64,000 nt of DNA from Flavobacterium branchiicola (GCF_018383905.1 NZ_JAGYWA010000003.1:26931-90930), one strand, 5' to 3'. Counted from the first letter of the stretch, positions 51,436 through 60,976 are shown. The notes: generated from the sequence alone by a model not told the origin. Numbers and translations: made by a program.

Positions 51436-51903
51436 TTAAGATATCTTTTTCTCCATTTTAATGTCTGCTCTTTCGTAAACACCTGCCTCTAAAGGGATTT
51501 CAACGAAACCAAATTTTCGATACAAATGAATTGCCGGAAGTAAAATAGTATTTGAATATAAAAACAACGTTTTGATGCTATTTTCTTTAGCAAAATCGAT
51601 ACAATATTCAAGAAGTTTATTACCAACTCCAAGTCCTTGCGCCTTATCTGAAACAGCCATCTTACTTAACTCAAAAGTTGAATCATTGGTTTTGATTAAT
51701 GAAACGGTTCCAATAATTTCATTCTGATGTCTGGCATAAAAAATTAATCCACCTTTGTCAATGATTTCTTCTTGCGGATTTGAAAGTGTGATTTTGTCCT
51801 TTTCCTCTACTTTAAAATACTTTTCAAGCCAGGCAATATTTAAAGTTTTAATATGCTCTTTTAAATCTGGAGAAAAGGGGATTATTTCTACTGTATTATT
51901 CAT
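51436..51903 (-). CDS. GNAT family N-acetyltransferase
   Basis: Protein of 155 aa with the GNAT fold: beta strand 4 (ELSKMAVSDKAQGLGVGNKLLEYCIDFAKEN) contains the acetyl-CoA-binding Q-x-x-G-x-G/A-like motif (AQGLGVG). The substrate is unknown. It ends 4 bp ahead of the tsaE gene in the transcription direction, i.e. it lies just downstream of tsaE, and both are likely one operon. Confidence 0.9.
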   Translation of the reverse strand: MNNTVEIIPFSPDLKEHIKTLNIAWLEKYFKVEEKDKITLSNPQEEIIDKGGLIFYARHQNEIIGTVSLIKTNDSTFELSKMAVSDKAQGLGVGNKLLEYCIDFAKENSIKTLFLYSNTILLPAIHLYRKFGFVEIPLEAGVYERADIKMEKKIS

Positions 51904-51907
51904 TGTT

Positions 51908-52315
51908 TTATGCTAATTCTAAATTTCTTTTCCCATCAGGCAATAACTCAATATTTATAGTAGAATATTCTTCAGGAAGTAAATTAGTGATTTTTTCTGA
52001 CCATTCTATAAAACACCAGTTTCCGGAATATAGATAATCATCAACTCCCATATCAAGAGCTTCGGTTTCTTTATTTAATCGATAAAAATCAAAATGGTAA
52101 ACTATTTTGTTATCAGAGGTATAATATTCATTAACTAAAGAAAAGGTTGGACTGCTTGTTGCGTCCTGAACACCTAAACTTTTACATAATTGTTTGATTA
52201 AAGTTGTTTTTCCAACTCCCATTTCCCCGTTAAAAAGAATAATTTTTTTAGGATTTGAAGCCAGAATTTTTTCTGCTACTTCCTGAATTTGATCTAAAGA
52301 AAAAACGATATTCAT
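51908..52315 (-). CDS. tsaE: tRNA threonylcarbamoyladenosine biosynthesis ATPase TsaE
   Basis: P-loop protein of 135 aa that works with TsaD and TsaB to make t6A37 in ANN-decoding tRNAs. Walker A is GEMGVGKTTLIKQL (about residues 29-42), followed by TSSPTFSLVNEYYTSDNKIVYHFDFYRL and CFIEWSEKI, all in place. Length is as in E. coli (153) minus the tail. tcdA, which cyclises the product, is at 17516. Confidence 0.94.
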   Translation of the reverse strand: MNIVFSLDQIQEVAEKILASNPKKIILFNGEMGVGKTTLIKQLCKSLGVQDATSSPTFSLVNEYYTSDNKIVYHFDFYRLNKETEALDMGVDDYLYSGNWCFIEWSEKITNLLPEEYSTINIELLPDGKRNLELA

Positions 52316-52328
52316 TGTGATGTTATTT

Positions 52329-52526
52329 TTGCCACGAATTTCACGAATTTTATTGAATTATTTTTGCCACAGATTAAAAGATTTTAAAGGATTTTTAATT
52401 TGCAGCTTATTTGGGGCTTGCCGTAAAGCGATTTTTTATTGCCACGAATTTCACTAATTAACACTAATTACATTTTTAATATAGAAAGGCTGAAAATTTG
52501 TATCAATTCGAGTAATTCGTGGCAAT
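52329..52526. repeat. TTGCCACGAATT-type repeat region
   Basis: The gap between tsaE and porX carries TTGCCACGAATTTCAC at 52329 and again, extended, at 52439-52459. An inverted copy AATTCGTGGCAAT (52514-52526) pairs perfectly with ATTGCCACGAATT (52438-52450). A separate TTTTTGCCAC lies at 52361. No coding capacity. It is an intergenic repeat able to form a stem of 13 pairs around a 60-nt loop. Confidence 0.7.
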
Positions 52527-52532
52527 ATATCT

Positions 52533-54086
52533 TTATTTTGGATTAAACACCAGAAAAGGAATAATCATCTCTTCTAATGAAATTCCGCCATGCTGATAAG
52601 TGTTTTTGTAATAACTTACATAATGGTTGTAGTTGTTTACATAAGCCAGAAAAAAGTCATTTTTGGCAAAAATAAACGAGCTACTCATGTTTATAGCGGG
52701 TAAACCAATAGTTTTAGGTTCTTTTACCACATAAACATCTTTTTGTTCGTAGGTTAAACTACGCCCGGTTTTATAGCGTAAATTCAGACTGGTATTTTTA
52801 TCTCCAACAACTTTAGACGGGTTTTTTACATTAATAGTTCCGTGATCTGTGGTTAGAATCAATTTAAAACCTAATAATTGTGCCTGCTGGATAATCTCTA
52901 TCAAAGGAGAGTTTTTAAACCAGCTTAATGTTAATGAGCGATAAGCTTTGTCATCTGAAGCTAATTCTTTAACTACTTCCATTTCAGTTTTTGCATGTGA
53001 AAGCATATCTACAAAATTGTAAACAACCGTTACCAAATCATTGCCTTTTAACGCTTTGAAATTTTCTGCGAGTTTTTTTCCGCCTGCAAAATTGGTTATT
53101 TTAAAATAATCTTCCTTAATATTTAATCCTAAGCGTTTTAATTGTGCCGAAAGAAATTCAGCTTCGTAAAGATTTTTTCCTCCATCTTCAATATCATTTT
53201 TCCAATATTGCGGAAATTGCTTTTCCATTTCAATAGGCAGTAAACCTGAGAAAATAGCATTTCTGGCGTATTGTGTAGCGGTAGGCAAAATAGAGAAATA
53301 AGGAACTTCTTTTTCCAGTTTGTAATAATTAGAAACTACAGTTTCAAAAGATTTCCATTGATCGTATCTTAAATTGTCAATTACAACAAATAAAACGGGT
53401 TTGTCTTTCTTTTTAAGCTCAGGAACTACTAATTCTTTAAATAAATTATGTGACTGAATTGGTTTATCTGCTTTTGGAGCAAACCAATCTTCGTAATTTC
53501 TTTCAATATATTTTCCGAATTGAGAATTGGCTTCTACTTTTTGCGATTCCAGAATTTCAATCATTGCAGTATCGTTGATGTCTTCTAGTTTCAATTCCCA
53601 AAAAAGAAGTTTTTTGTACAATTCAACCCAATCTTCATAGGAATTAACCATGGCTAATTCCATTGAAATCTTTCTGAATTCTTTCTGATAATCTAAAGTT
53701 GTTTTTTCAGTAATCAATCTGGAATCGTCAAGATTTTTCTTCAAACTCAGTAAAATTTGATTAGGATTTACTGGTTTTATCAGGTAATCGGCTATTTTAG
53801 AGCCGATTGCTTCTTCCATTATATATTCTTCCTCACTTTTTGTAATCATAATCATCGGGATGGCCGATTTTTTCTCTTTCATTTCAGAAAGGGTTTCCAA
53901 ACCGCTCATTCCGGGCATGTTTTCATCAAGAAAAACAATGTCAAAGTTATCTTCTTCAAATAGCGTAATTGCGTCCAGACCGTTGTTACAAGTCGTTACT
54001 TCGTAGTTTTTCTTTTCAAGAAATAATATATGAGGCTTTAAAAGATCGATTTCGTCATCGACCCAAAGTATTTTTATCTTATCCAT
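52533..54086 (-). CDS. porX: PorX-like response regulator with PglZ domain
   Basis: Regulator of the type IX secretion system (517 aa). An N-terminal receiver domain (1-120) has the acidic pair D10/D11, phospho-acceptor D54 (FLDENMPG), T82 and K104 (LIKP). The rest is a PglZ/alkaline-phosphatase-fold domain from about 180: VVIDNLRYDQW, LPTATQYARNAIFSGLLP, VYNFVDMLSHAKTEM, LTTDHGTINVKNP. In Porphyromonas gingivalis PorX cooperates with PorY and SigP to control T9SS genes. The LRR proteins in this window carry T9SS sorting domains, so this is a plausible controller of their export. No porY or T9SS structural gene is in view. Confidence 0.9.
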   Translation of the reverse strand: MDKIKILWVDDEIDLLKPHILFLEKKNYEVTTCNNGLDAITLFEEDNFDIVFLDENMPGMSGLETLSEMKEKKSAIPMIMITKSEEEYIMEEAIGSKIADYLIKPVNPNQILLSLKKNLDDSRLITEKTTLDYQKEFRKISMELAMVNSYEDWVELYKKLLFWELKLEDINDTAMIEILESQKVEANSQFGKYIERNYEDWFAPKADKPIQSHNLFKELVVPELKKKDKPVLFVVIDNLRYDQWKSFETVVSNYYKLEKEVPYFSILPTATQYARNAIFSGLLPIEMEKQFPQYWKNDIEDGGKNLYEAEFLSAQLKRLGLNIKEDYFKITNFAGGKKLAENFKALKGNDLVTVVYNFVDMLSHAKTEMEVVKELASDDKAYRSLTLSWFKNSPLIEIIQQAQLLGFKLILTTDHGTINVKNPSKVVGDKNTSLNLRYKTGRSLTYEQKDVYVVKEPKTIGLPAINMSSSFIFAKNDFFLAYVNNYNHYVSYYKNTYQHGGISLEEMIIPFLVFNPK

Positions 54087-54276
54087 AACAAAATTAATTT
54101 TAATGCAATTTAGAAGTATAGAACTTAAAAAGTATTAAAAATAGTATAAATTTCAGAATTTCTATTAGAGATTTAATGATATATTTTTTGTTGAGTTTAG
54201 GTAGTAGTTTGATATTCAATAGTATTTAGGATTATTATTTAAGAAAAAAACTCAAAATGATTTGTAGTTATTTAGT

Positions 54277-54284
54277 TATATTTG
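54277..54284 (+). promoter_or_regulatory. -7 element of the HD hydrolase gene
   Basis: TATATTTG at 54277-54284 predicts transcription from about 54289. This excludes the ATG at 54257 as the start and favours the GTG at 54308. No good -33 element is visible. Confidence 0.45.
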
Positions 54285-54307
54285 TTGACCTAAAAAATAA
54301 CCAAATA

Positions 54308-55537
54308 GTGACTCATATCAATAAGTTAAAAATATTCAATGATCCCATTTACGGGTTTATTACCATCCCGAACGAACTTATCTACGACTTAATTCAGCAC
54401 CCTTATTTTCAGCGTTTACGCCGTATTTCACAAATGGGATTATCGTATTTAGTGTATCCGGGTGCCAATCATACCCGTTTTCATCACGCGCTTGGTTGTA
54501 TGCATTTAATGCAAAAAGCGATAGATACGCTTCGATTTAAAGATGTTGTCATTTCTGAAGAAGAAGAAAATGCACTATTAATTGCAATTTTACTTCACGA
54601 TATAGGGCATGGGCCTTTTTCTCACGCAATGGAGAAAAGTATTGTTGAAGATGTGCATCATGAAGCTATTTCGCTTTTGTTTATGAATCAGCTGAATGAA
54701 GAGTTTGACGGAAGATTAAGTTTGGCTATTCAGGTTTTTAGAGGAGAATACCACAGAAAATTCATGTTGCAATTGATTTCAAGTCAATTAGATATGGATC
54801 GAATGGATTACCTGAAACGTGACAGTTTTTATACAGGAGTTGCAGAAGGAAATGTAAATTCAGAGCGTTTAATTCAGATGATGAATGTTGAAAACGATGT
54901 TTTGGTTATTGAGGAAAAAGGAATTTATTCTGTAGAGAAATTTCTACTTTCGAGAAGGTTAATGTATTGGCAGGCTTATTTGCATAAAACAAGTTTAGTA
55001 GCCGAATTAATTTTGATGAAAGTTTTAAAAAGAGCAAAAGAACTGACTTTAAAAGGAGTAAAGCTGCCTTGTAGCGAACCGCTTTTGTATTTTATGCAAA
55101 ACAAAATAGCGCTTGAAGATTTTGATGCCGAAAAGTTAGATTTATTTTCTCAACTAGATGATTTTGACATTATAAGCGCTTTGAAAGCATGGCAAAGACA
55201 AGATGATTTTATACTTTCTACTTTAAGTAAAATGATCATTAACAGAGATTTGCTTAAAATAAAGTTAAGTGCAGAGAAAATCCCGGCTGAAGAATCTCAG
55301 GTTATGAAAGAAGAGTTTGCAGAAGAACATCATATCTCGCAATCAGAAGCTGGATATTTTATTTTTAGCGGTAAAATAAAAAACCAGGCTTATAGTAAAG
55401 AAGCAGAACCGATACGAATTTTGAAAAAAGATAAAACAATTGAGGATGTTGTAGAAGCTTCTGATCAGTTGAATTTGAAATCGTTATCTAAATTGGTGAC
55501 AAAATATTACATCTGTTTTCCAAAACAACTTATCTAA
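54308..55537 (+). CDS. HD-domain phosphohydrolase (dGTPase/SAMHD1-like)
   Basis: Hydrolase of 409 aa with the HD superfamily motif: RFHHALGCMHLM (first His), LLIAILLHDIGHGPFSHAME (HD pair with the DIGHGPFSH signature), and SSQLDMDRMDYLKRDSFYTG (the final Asp). It resembles bacterial SAMHD1-type dNTP/nucleotide hydrolases. I start at the GTG at 54308 (MTHINKLKIFNDPIYGF after initiator), because the upstream ATG at 54257 would lie ahead of the promoter. It precedes lpxD by 39 bp and need not be in its operon. Confidence 0.9.
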   Translation: MTHINKLKIFNDPIYGFITIPNELIYDLIQHPYFQRLRRISQMGLSYLVYPGANHTRFHHALGCMHLMQKAIDTLRFKDVVISEEEENALLIAILLHDIGHGPFSHAMEKSIVEDVHHEAISLLFMNQLNEEFDGRLSLAIQVFRGEYHRKFMLQLISSQLDMDRMDYLKRDSFYTGVAEGNVNSERLIQMMNVENDVLVIEEKGIYSVEKFLLSRRLMYWQAYLHKTSLVAELILMKVLKRAKELTLKGVKLPCSEPLLYFMQNKIALEDFDAEKLDLFSQLDDFDIISALKAWQRQDDFILSTLSKMIINRDLLKIKLSAEKIPAEESQVMKEEFAEEHHISQSEAGYFIFSGKIKNQAYSKEAEPIRILKKDKTIEDVVEASDQLNLKSLSKLVTKYYICFPKQLI

Positions 55538-55563
55538 AATTAACATTTAAAATCTATTTTTTA

Positions 55564-55571
55564 TATTTTTG
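55564..55571 (+). promoter_or_regulatory. -7 element at the lpxD start
   Basis: TATTTTTG at 55564-55571 ends six bases before the lpxD ATG (55577). If used, the transcript would begin at or within a base or two of the ATG. No clear -33 element accompanies it, so read-through from upstream is also possible. Confidence 0.4.
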
Positions 55572-55576
55572 TCGCG

Positions 55577-56620
55577 ATGAAATTTACAGCAGAACAAATA
55601 GCAGGAATTTTAGAAGGAGAAGTTGTTGGGAATCCCAATGCAGAAGTTTCTCGACTATCTAAGATCGAAGAAGGCGAGGAAGGATCACTTACTTTTTTGG
55701 CTAATCCTAAATATATCAACTATATATATACAACAAAAGCTTCAGTAACTATAGTTAATGACAGCTTTGTGCCTGAACAGGAAATTACTACAACATTGAT
55801 AAAGGTTGAAGATGCTTATGCTTCTTTTTCTAAACTTTTACACTTTTATAATCAGGTAAAATTGAACAAAACAGGAATAGAAGCTAATTCTTTTATTTCT
55901 GAAGGTACTAAATATGGAGAAAATCTGTATTTAGGAAGTTTTAGTTACGTGGGACAAAATGTAGTGTTAGGTAATAATGTAAAAATATACCCAAACAGTT
56001 TTATTGGCGATAATGTTGTTATTGGCGATAATGTGTATATTTTTGCAGGCGCTAAAATTTATTCTGAAACTATAATAGGAAATAATTGTACTATTCATTC
56101 AGGAACTATTATTGGTGCAGACGGTTTTGGTTTTGTGCCAAATGAAGAAGGTGTTTACAGCAAAGTTCCTCAAATCGGGAATGTTGTTATAGAAGATAAT
56201 GTAGATATTGGTGCAAATACAACAATAGACAGAGCAACTCTGGGTTCTACAATTATTAGAAACGGAGTTAAATTAGACAATCAGATTCAGATTGCTCACA
56301 ATGTAGAAATTGGTAAAAATACCGTTATTGCAGCCCAATCTGGTGTTGCAGGTTCTACTAAAATTGGAGAAAACTGTATGATTGGCGGGCAAGTTGGTAT
56401 CGCAGGCCACTTAATTATAGGAAATAATGTTAGACTTCAGGCGCAGTCTGGTGTAGCAAGAAACATTAAAGATGGCGAGATTCTGCAAGGAACTCCATCA
56501 CTTGGATATACAGATTTTAATAAATCGTATGTTCATTTTAAAAACTTCCCTAAAATTGTAGCCGAAGTTGAAGAATTAAAGAAACAAATAATAAACCCAA
56601 AAAATGGAAATAATGGTTAA
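55577..56620 (+). CDS. lpxD: UDP-3-O-acylglucosamine N-acyltransferase LpxD
   Basis: Third step of lipid A synthesis (347 aa): transfers a 3-hydroxyacyl chain from ACP to UDP-3-O-acylglucosamine. An N-terminal uridine-binding domain ([44 protein letters not shown]) is followed by a left-handed beta-helix of hexapeptide repeats (about 105-310), with [10 protein letters not shown] and [23 protein letters not shown] (catalytic His). It overlaps lpxC-fabZ by 8 bp. Confidence 0.95.
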   Translation: MKFTAEQIAGILEGEVVGNPNAEVSRLSKIEEGEEGSLTFLANPKYINYIYTTKASVTIVNDSFVPEQEITTTLIKVEDAYASFSKLLHFYNQVKLNKTGIEANSFISEGTKYGENLYLGSFSYVGQNVVLGNNVKIYPNSFIGDNVVIGDNVYIFAGAKIYSETIIGNNCTIHSGTIIGADGFGFVPNEEGVYSKVPQIGNVVIEDNVDIGANTTIDRATLGSTIIRNGVKLDNQIQIAHNVEIGKNTVIAAQSGVAGSTKIGENCMIGGQVGIAGHLIIGNNVRLQAQSGVARNIKDGEILQGTPSLGYTDFNKSYVHFKNFPKIVAEVEELKKQIINPKNGNNG

Positions 56621-58001
56621 ACAGAAGACCATCAAAAATGAAATTTCACTAACAGGAGTTGGATTACATACTGGAAAAGAAGTTACAATGACTTTTAAAC
56701 CTGCTCCTATTAATAATGGTTTCACTTTTATAAGAGTAGATTTGCAAGGTCAACCAGTCATTGAGGCTGATGCTAATTATGTTGTTAATACCCAAAGAGG
56801 TACCAATTTAGAGAAATTAGGTGTAAAAATTCAGACTCCGGAGCACGTTTTGGCTGCATTAGTTGGCTGTGATCTGGATAATGTTATCATAGAATTGAAT
56901 GCTTCAGAACTTCCAATTATGGATGGTTCATCAAAATATTTTGTTGAAGCAATCGAAAACGCAGGAATCGAAGAACAAGACGCTAAACGTAATGTATATG
57001 TTGTAAAAGAAGTTATTTCGTTTACAGATGAAACTACAGGAAGCGAAATCCTTGTAATGCCAAGTGATGATTATCAGGTAACTGCAATGGTTGATTTTGG
57101 TACTAAAGTTTTAGGTACTCAAAATGCTACAATGAAAAGTATTGCCGATTTTAAAGACGAAATTGCAAATTCAAGAACTTTTAGTTTCTTGCATGAGTTA
57201 GAATCTTTATTAGAGCACGGACTTATAAAAGGTGGAGATTTAAATAATGCTATTGTATACGTAGATAAAGAAATATCTGAAGCTACAATGGAAAATTTAA
57301 AGAAAGCTTTTGGAAAAGATAAAATATCTGTTAAACCAAACGGAGTTTTAGATAATCTCACTTTACATTACCCAAATGAAGCTGCAAGACACAAATTGCT
57401 TGATGTTGTTGGAGATTTATCTTTAATTGGAGTTAGAATTCAAGGAAAGATTATTGCTAACAAACCAGGGCATTATGTAAACACTCAGTTTGCTAAAAAA
57501 TTAGCAAAAATTATCAAAATTGAACAAAGAAATCATGTTCCGGTTTACGATCTAAATCAGGAGCCATTGATGGATATTCATAAAATTATGGCTGTTTTGC
57601 CACACAGACCTCCATTTTTATTAATTGACAGAATTATAGAAATGTCTGACAGTCATGTTGTGGGAATGAAAAATGTTACAATGAATGAAAATTTCTTTGT
57701 TGGACATTTTCCTGAAGCACCAGTTATGCCGGGAGTTTTAATTGTTGAAGCAATGGCACAAACAGGAGGGATCTTAGTTTTAAGTACAGTTCCGGATCCT
57801 GAAAATTATTTAACTTATTTCATGAAAATTGATAATGTTAAATTCAAACACAAAGTATTGCCGGGTGATACGTTAATTTTCAAATGTGAATTGATTTCTC
57901 CTATCAGAAGAGGGATCTGTCATATGCAGGCAAATGCATACGCAAACGGAAAATTAGTGACCGAGGCAGAATTAATGGCACAAATTGCAAGAAAGCAATA
58001 A
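56613..58001 (+). CDS. lpxC: Bifunctional LpxC-FabZ
   Basis: Fusion of UDP-3-O-acyl-N-acetylglucosamine deacetylase (residues 1 to about 300) and 3-hydroxyacyl-ACP dehydratase FabZ (about 315-462), joining lipid A and fatty-acid synthesis. LpxC shows [20 protein letters not shown] (zinc His) and [19 protein letters not shown] (second His/Asp). FabZ shows [13 protein letters not shown] and [20 protein letters not shown] (catalytic His and Glu). This fusion is usual in Bacteroidota. I start at 56613 (MVKQKTIKN), three codons after an upstream in-frame ATG at 56604. Confidence 0.95.
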   Translation: MVKQKTIKNEISLTGVGLHTGKEVTMTFKPAPINNGFTFIRVDLQGQPVIEADANYVVNTQRGTNLEKLGVKIQTPEHVLAALVGCDLDNVIIELNASELPIMDGSSKYFVEAIENAGIEEQDAKRNVYVVKEVISFTDETTGSEILVMPSDDYQVTAMVDFGTKVLGTQNATMKSIADFKDEIANSRTFSFLHELESLLEHGLIKGGDLNNAIVYVDKEISEATMENLKKAFGKDKISVKPNGVLDNLTLHYPNEAARHKLLDVVGDLSLIGVRIQGKIIANKPGHYVNTQFAKKLAKIIKIEQRNHVPVYDLNQEPLMDIHKIMAVLPHRPPFLLIDRIIEMSDSHVVGMKNVTMNENFFVGHFPEAPVMPGVLIVEAMAQTGGILVLSTVPDPENYLTYFMKIDNVKFKHKVLPGDTLIFKCELISPIRRGICHMQANAYANGKLVTEAELMAQIARKQ

Positions 58002-58073
58002 TTAATCAAATTTATTGTTTAGGTTTGTTGCCCTCGAATTAGATTATTTTAATTTAAAATATAAAACATACAG

Positions 58074-58859
58074 ATGAATCAACCATTAGCATATGTTCAT
58101 CCTGGCGCTAAAATCGCTAAAAACGTTGTAATTGAGCCTTTTACAACAATTCACAATAATGTTGTTATTGGTGATGGTACATGGATTGGTTCAAATGTGA
58201 CCATCATGGAAGGTGCTCGTATTGGTAAAAATTGCAATATTTTTCCAGGAGCAGTTATTTCTGCGGTGCCACAAGATTTAAAATTTGGCGGAGAAGATTC
58301 TCTTGCTATCATTGGAGATAACTGTACAATTAGAGAATGTGTAACTATTAATAGAGGTACAGTAGCATCTGGACAAACTATTCTTGGAAACAATTGTCTG
58401 GTTATGGCTTATGCTCACATTGCTCACGATTGCGAAATTGGTAACAATGCAATTATTGTAAATGGTGTTGCTTTGGCAGGACACGTTGTTGTAGGTAATC
58501 ATGCCGTAATTGGTGGTTTGGCTGCAATTCACCAGTTTATTCATATTGGAGATCATGCAATGATTTCTGGTGGATCTTTGGTAAGAAAAGATGTACCACC
58601 CTATACAAAAGCAGCAAAAGAGCCTTTGTCTTATGTTGGAATTAATTCAGTTGGATTAAGAAGAAGAGGATTTACTACTGAGAAAATCAGAGAAATTCAG
58701 GAAATCTACAGAATCTTATATCAAAAAAATTACAATACGACACAAGCTTTAAGTATTATTGAAGCGGAAATGGAAGCTACTCCTGAGAGAGATGAAATTC
58801 TGGACTTTATCAGAAATTCATCAAGAGGAATCATGAAAGGTTATTCAGGAAACTATTAA
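58074..58859 (+). CDS. lpxA: UDP-N-acetylglucosamine acyltransferase LpxA
   Basis: First lipid A enzyme (261 aa): adds 3-hydroxyacyl to UDP-GlcNAc. Left-handed beta-helix of hexapeptide repeats from residue about 10 to 190, with CVTINRGT, MAYAHIAHDCEIGN (catalytic His) and NGVALAGHV, and a C-terminal helical part (RRRGFTTEKIREIQEIYRILY). Length fits the family. It lies 72 bp after lpxC-fabZ. Confidence 0.96.
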   Translation: MNQPLAYVHPGAKIAKNVVIEPFTTIHNNVVIGDGTWIGSNVTIMEGARIGKNCNIFPGAVISAVPQDLKFGGEDSLAIIGDNCTIRECVTINRGTVASGQTILGNNCLVMAYAHIAHDCEIGNNAIIVNGVALAGHVVVGNHAVIGGLAAIHQFIHIGDHAMISGGSLVRKDVPPYTKAAKEPLSYVGINSVGLRRRGFTTEKIREIQEIYRILYQKNYNTTQALSIIEAEMEATPERDEILDFIRNSSRGIMKGYSGNY

Positions 58860-58883
58860 AAGTAAAAATTTTAATCGTTCATT

Positions 58884-58930
58884 TGTTTAATCGTCTAATC
58901 GAAACAAATAAACGGTTAAACGATTAAACA
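58884..58930. repeat. TTTAATCGT / ACGATTAAA hairpin
   Basis: Arms TGTTTAATCGTCTAATCG (58884-58901) and CGGTTAAACGATTAAACA (58913-58930) pair with two mismatches around an 11-nt loop. It lies between lpxA and efp and may reduce read-through. Confidence 0.75.
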
Positions 58931-58952
58931 ATATAAAATAAAACAAAAACAA

Positions 58953-59519
58953 ATGGCATCTACATCAGATATTAGAAACGGATTGTGTATTAAATTTAAT
59001 CACGATATCTACAAAATAGTAGAATTTCTTCACGTAAAACCTGGAAAAGGTCCAGCTTTCGTTAGAACGAAATTAAGAAGTTTAACTACAGGAAGAATAT
59101 TAGACAATACATTTTCTGCAGGACACAAAATTGAAGACGTGCGTGTAGAAACGCATAATTACCAATTTTTATATGCTGAAGGAGATGAGTTTCATTTTAT
59201 GAATACAGAATCTTTTGAGCAAATTTCTTTGAATAAAAATATTCTGGATGCTCCGGATTTACTGAAAGAAGGAACAAGCGTAATGGTTCAGGTAAATACA
59301 GAAACAGATTTACCATTATCAGTAGATATGCCATCTTCTGTAGTTCTTGAAGTTACTTACGCAGAGCCGGGAGTAAAAGGAAATACTGCAACAAACGCAA
59401 CAAAATCTGCTACAGTTGAGACAGGGGCAACTATCAACGTTCCTTTGTTTATCAACGAAGGTGATAAAGTTAAAATTGATACAGCTTCAGGTTCTTACAT
59501 GGAACGTGTAAAAGAGTAA
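58953..59519 (+). CDS. efp: Elongation factor P
   Basis: Translation factor of 188 aa that relieves ribosome stalling at polyproline. Three beta-barrel domains are seen: KOW-like N-domain with VKPGKGPAFVRTKLRSL (the modifiable loop Lys at position 32), the OB domain TMV/VNTETDLPLSVDMPSSV..., and the C-terminal OB motif GDKVKIDTASGSYMERVKE. Co-location with lpx genes is common in this phylum. No modification enzyme is adjacent. Confidence 0.96.
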   Translation: MASTSDIRNGLCIKFNHDIYKIVEFLHVKPGKGPAFVRTKLRSLTTGRILDNTFSAGHKIEDVRVETHNYQFLYAEGDEFHFMNTESFEQISLNKNILDAPDLLKEGTSVMVQVNTETDLPLSVDMPSSVVLEVTYAEPGVKGNTATNATKSATVETGATINVPLFINEGDKVKIDTASGSYMERVKE

Positions 59520-59542
59520 TCTTTTAATTAAGATAATTTGAC

Positions 59543-59608
59543 AATGAGTCAATTAGATAATTTGTGGATTGGCAAAATTTTGTATATTCATATTCTAATT
59601 GACTCATT
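59543..59608. repeat. AATGAGTCAATTAGA inverted repeat
   Basis: AATGAGTCAATTAGA (59543-59557) and TCTAATTGACTCATT (59594-59608) are perfect inverted copies, 15 bp, with a 36-nt loop. They lie between efp and the second LpxD-like gene, with flanking TAATTT-type repeats on both sides. Confidence 0.75.
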
Positions 59609-59639
59609 TTCTAATTTATACATTTACTAATCAAAAAAT

Positions 59640-60569
59640 ATGAAATTTCCGAAGATTTATTCTTTACAAGAAATTGCAAGTTTGCTTAATTGCGAATTTA
59701 TAGGAGATAAAGACTTTCCGGTTTCAGGCATGAACGAAATACATGTTGTAGAAGCAGGAGATATAGTTTTTGTTGACCATCCAAAATACTACGATAAAGC
59801 TTTACAATCGGCTGCTACTATTGTTTTAATTAATAAAAAAGTAGATTGTCCGGAAGGTAAAGCACTTTTAATTTCTGATGATCCATTCAGAGATTTTAAC
59901 GTTTTAACCAGACATTTTAAACCTTTTCAATTTGCAAATGTTGCCATTTCAACTTCTGCAGAAATTGGTGAGGGCACTTTAATTCAACCTAATAGTTTTG
60001 TTGGTAATCATGTCAAAATAGGTAAAAACTGCCTGATACATTCTAATGTTTCCATTTACGATCATACTGTAATTGGCGACAATGTAATTATTCACGCAGG
60101 AACCATTTTGGGTGCTGATGCATTTTATTACAAAAAACGTCTGGAGGGCTTTGATCAGTTAATTTCAGGAGGTAGAGTAGTTATTGAAAATAACGTTGGA
60201 ATCGGAGCACTTTGTACTATCGATAAAGGGGTTACCGGAGATACTACAATTGGCGAAGGAACCAAATTAGACAATCAGGTGCATGTTGGACACGATACTG
60301 TTATTGGAAAAAAATGTTTAATTGCATCGCAAACCGGTATTGCTGGTTGTGTTGTTATTGAAGATGAAGTTACCATTTGGGGACAGGTAGGTACAACCAG
60401 CGGAATCACGATAGGAGCGAAGGCTGTTATTATGGGACAAACGGGTGTTACAAAATCGGTTGAAGGTGGAAAATCTTATTTTGGAACTCCAATCGAAGAA
60501 TCAAGAGAAAAGTTGAAGCAATTGGCCAATATCAAAAAGATTCCTGAAATTCTAAATAAATTGAAATAA
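59640..60569 (+). CDS. Second LpxD-like UDP-acylglucosamine N-acyltransferase
   Basis: Hexapeptide-repeat acyltransferase of 309 aa with the LpxD layout: N-terminal domain (EIASLLNCEFIGDKDFPVSGMNEIHVVEAGDIVFVDHP), beta-helix from about 95, with LGADAFYYKK and DNQVHVGHDTVIGKKCLIASQTGIAGC (candidate catalytic His). It is a clear paralogue of the gene at 55577, shorter and diverged (FYYKKR in place of FGFVP). It may acylate a different UDP-sugar; which one cannot be deduced. It overlaps nothing; the SnoaL-like gene follows after 1 bp. Confidence 0.88.
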   Translation: MKFPKIYSLQEIASLLNCEFIGDKDFPVSGMNEIHVVEAGDIVFVDHPKYYDKALQSAATIVLINKKVDCPEGKALLISDDPFRDFNVLTRHFKPFQFANVAISTSAEIGEGTLIQPNSFVGNHVKIGKNCLIHSNVSIYDHTVIGDNVIIHAGTILGADAFYYKKRLEGFDQLISGGRVVIENNVGIGALCTIDKGVTGDTTIGEGTKLDNQVHVGHDTVIGKKCLIASQTGIAGCVVIEDEVTIWGQVGTTSGITIGAKAVIMGQTGVTKSVEGGKSYFGTPIEESREKLKQLANIKKIPEILNKLK

Positions 60570-60570
60570 T

Positions 60571-60933
60571 ATGTCTATTAAAGAATTTGTTCAAAAATTT
60601 TATAAGTCAGATGCCCTAATTGATAGCGAAATTCTTAAAACGTATTTGCATCCTGATGTTTTATTAGATTGGAATAGCAGCAAAGGATTAATTCAGATGA
60701 ATTATGATTCGATGCTTGAAATGGCCAATGAGCTTAACCGAGCATATGTGCGTTCTAAAGTTAGAATTAGCCATATTCTTGCAGAAGACGATTTAGTTTC
60801 TATTCGTTATTCGCATTTCGTAAAGACAATTGAAAATCCAAGAGAAGAGATGTTATTAGCTCATTTTTCGACGATTTGGCAAATAAAAGATGATAAACTT
60901 TATAGAGGTTATCAGATGAGTCAATTTTCTTAA
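60571..60933 (+). CDS. SnoaL-like / NTF2-fold protein
   Basis: Protein of 120 aa with the NTF2-like fold: an N-terminal helix (KEFVQKFYKSDALIDSEILKTYLHPDVLLDWNSSKG) and strands with SKVRISHILAEDDLVSIRYSHFVKTIE and FSTIWQIKDDKLYRGYQMSQ. No catalytic residues can be assigned. The one-base gap to the LpxD-like gene implies co-transcription. Confidence 0.85.
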   Translation: MSIKEFVQKFYKSDALIDSEILKTYLHPDVLLDWNSSKGLIQMNYDSMLEMANELNRAYVRSKVRISHILAEDDLVSIRYSHFVKTIENPREEMLLAHFSTIWQIKDDKLYRGYQMSQFS

Positions 60934-60976
60934 TATTTTTTTGACAATAAAGAGGCAAAAATAGATTACAAAACCT

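Noticed and set aside
52533..54086. PglZ as part of a BREX or Pgl phage-defence system
   Set aside because: The PglZ domain is fused to a receiver domain as in PorX and no BREX genes are present.
54308..55537. HD hydrolase as Cas3 or a defence dNTPase
   Set aside because: Motifs and neighbours (lpx genes) fit the common housekeeping SAMHD1-like group; no defence context.
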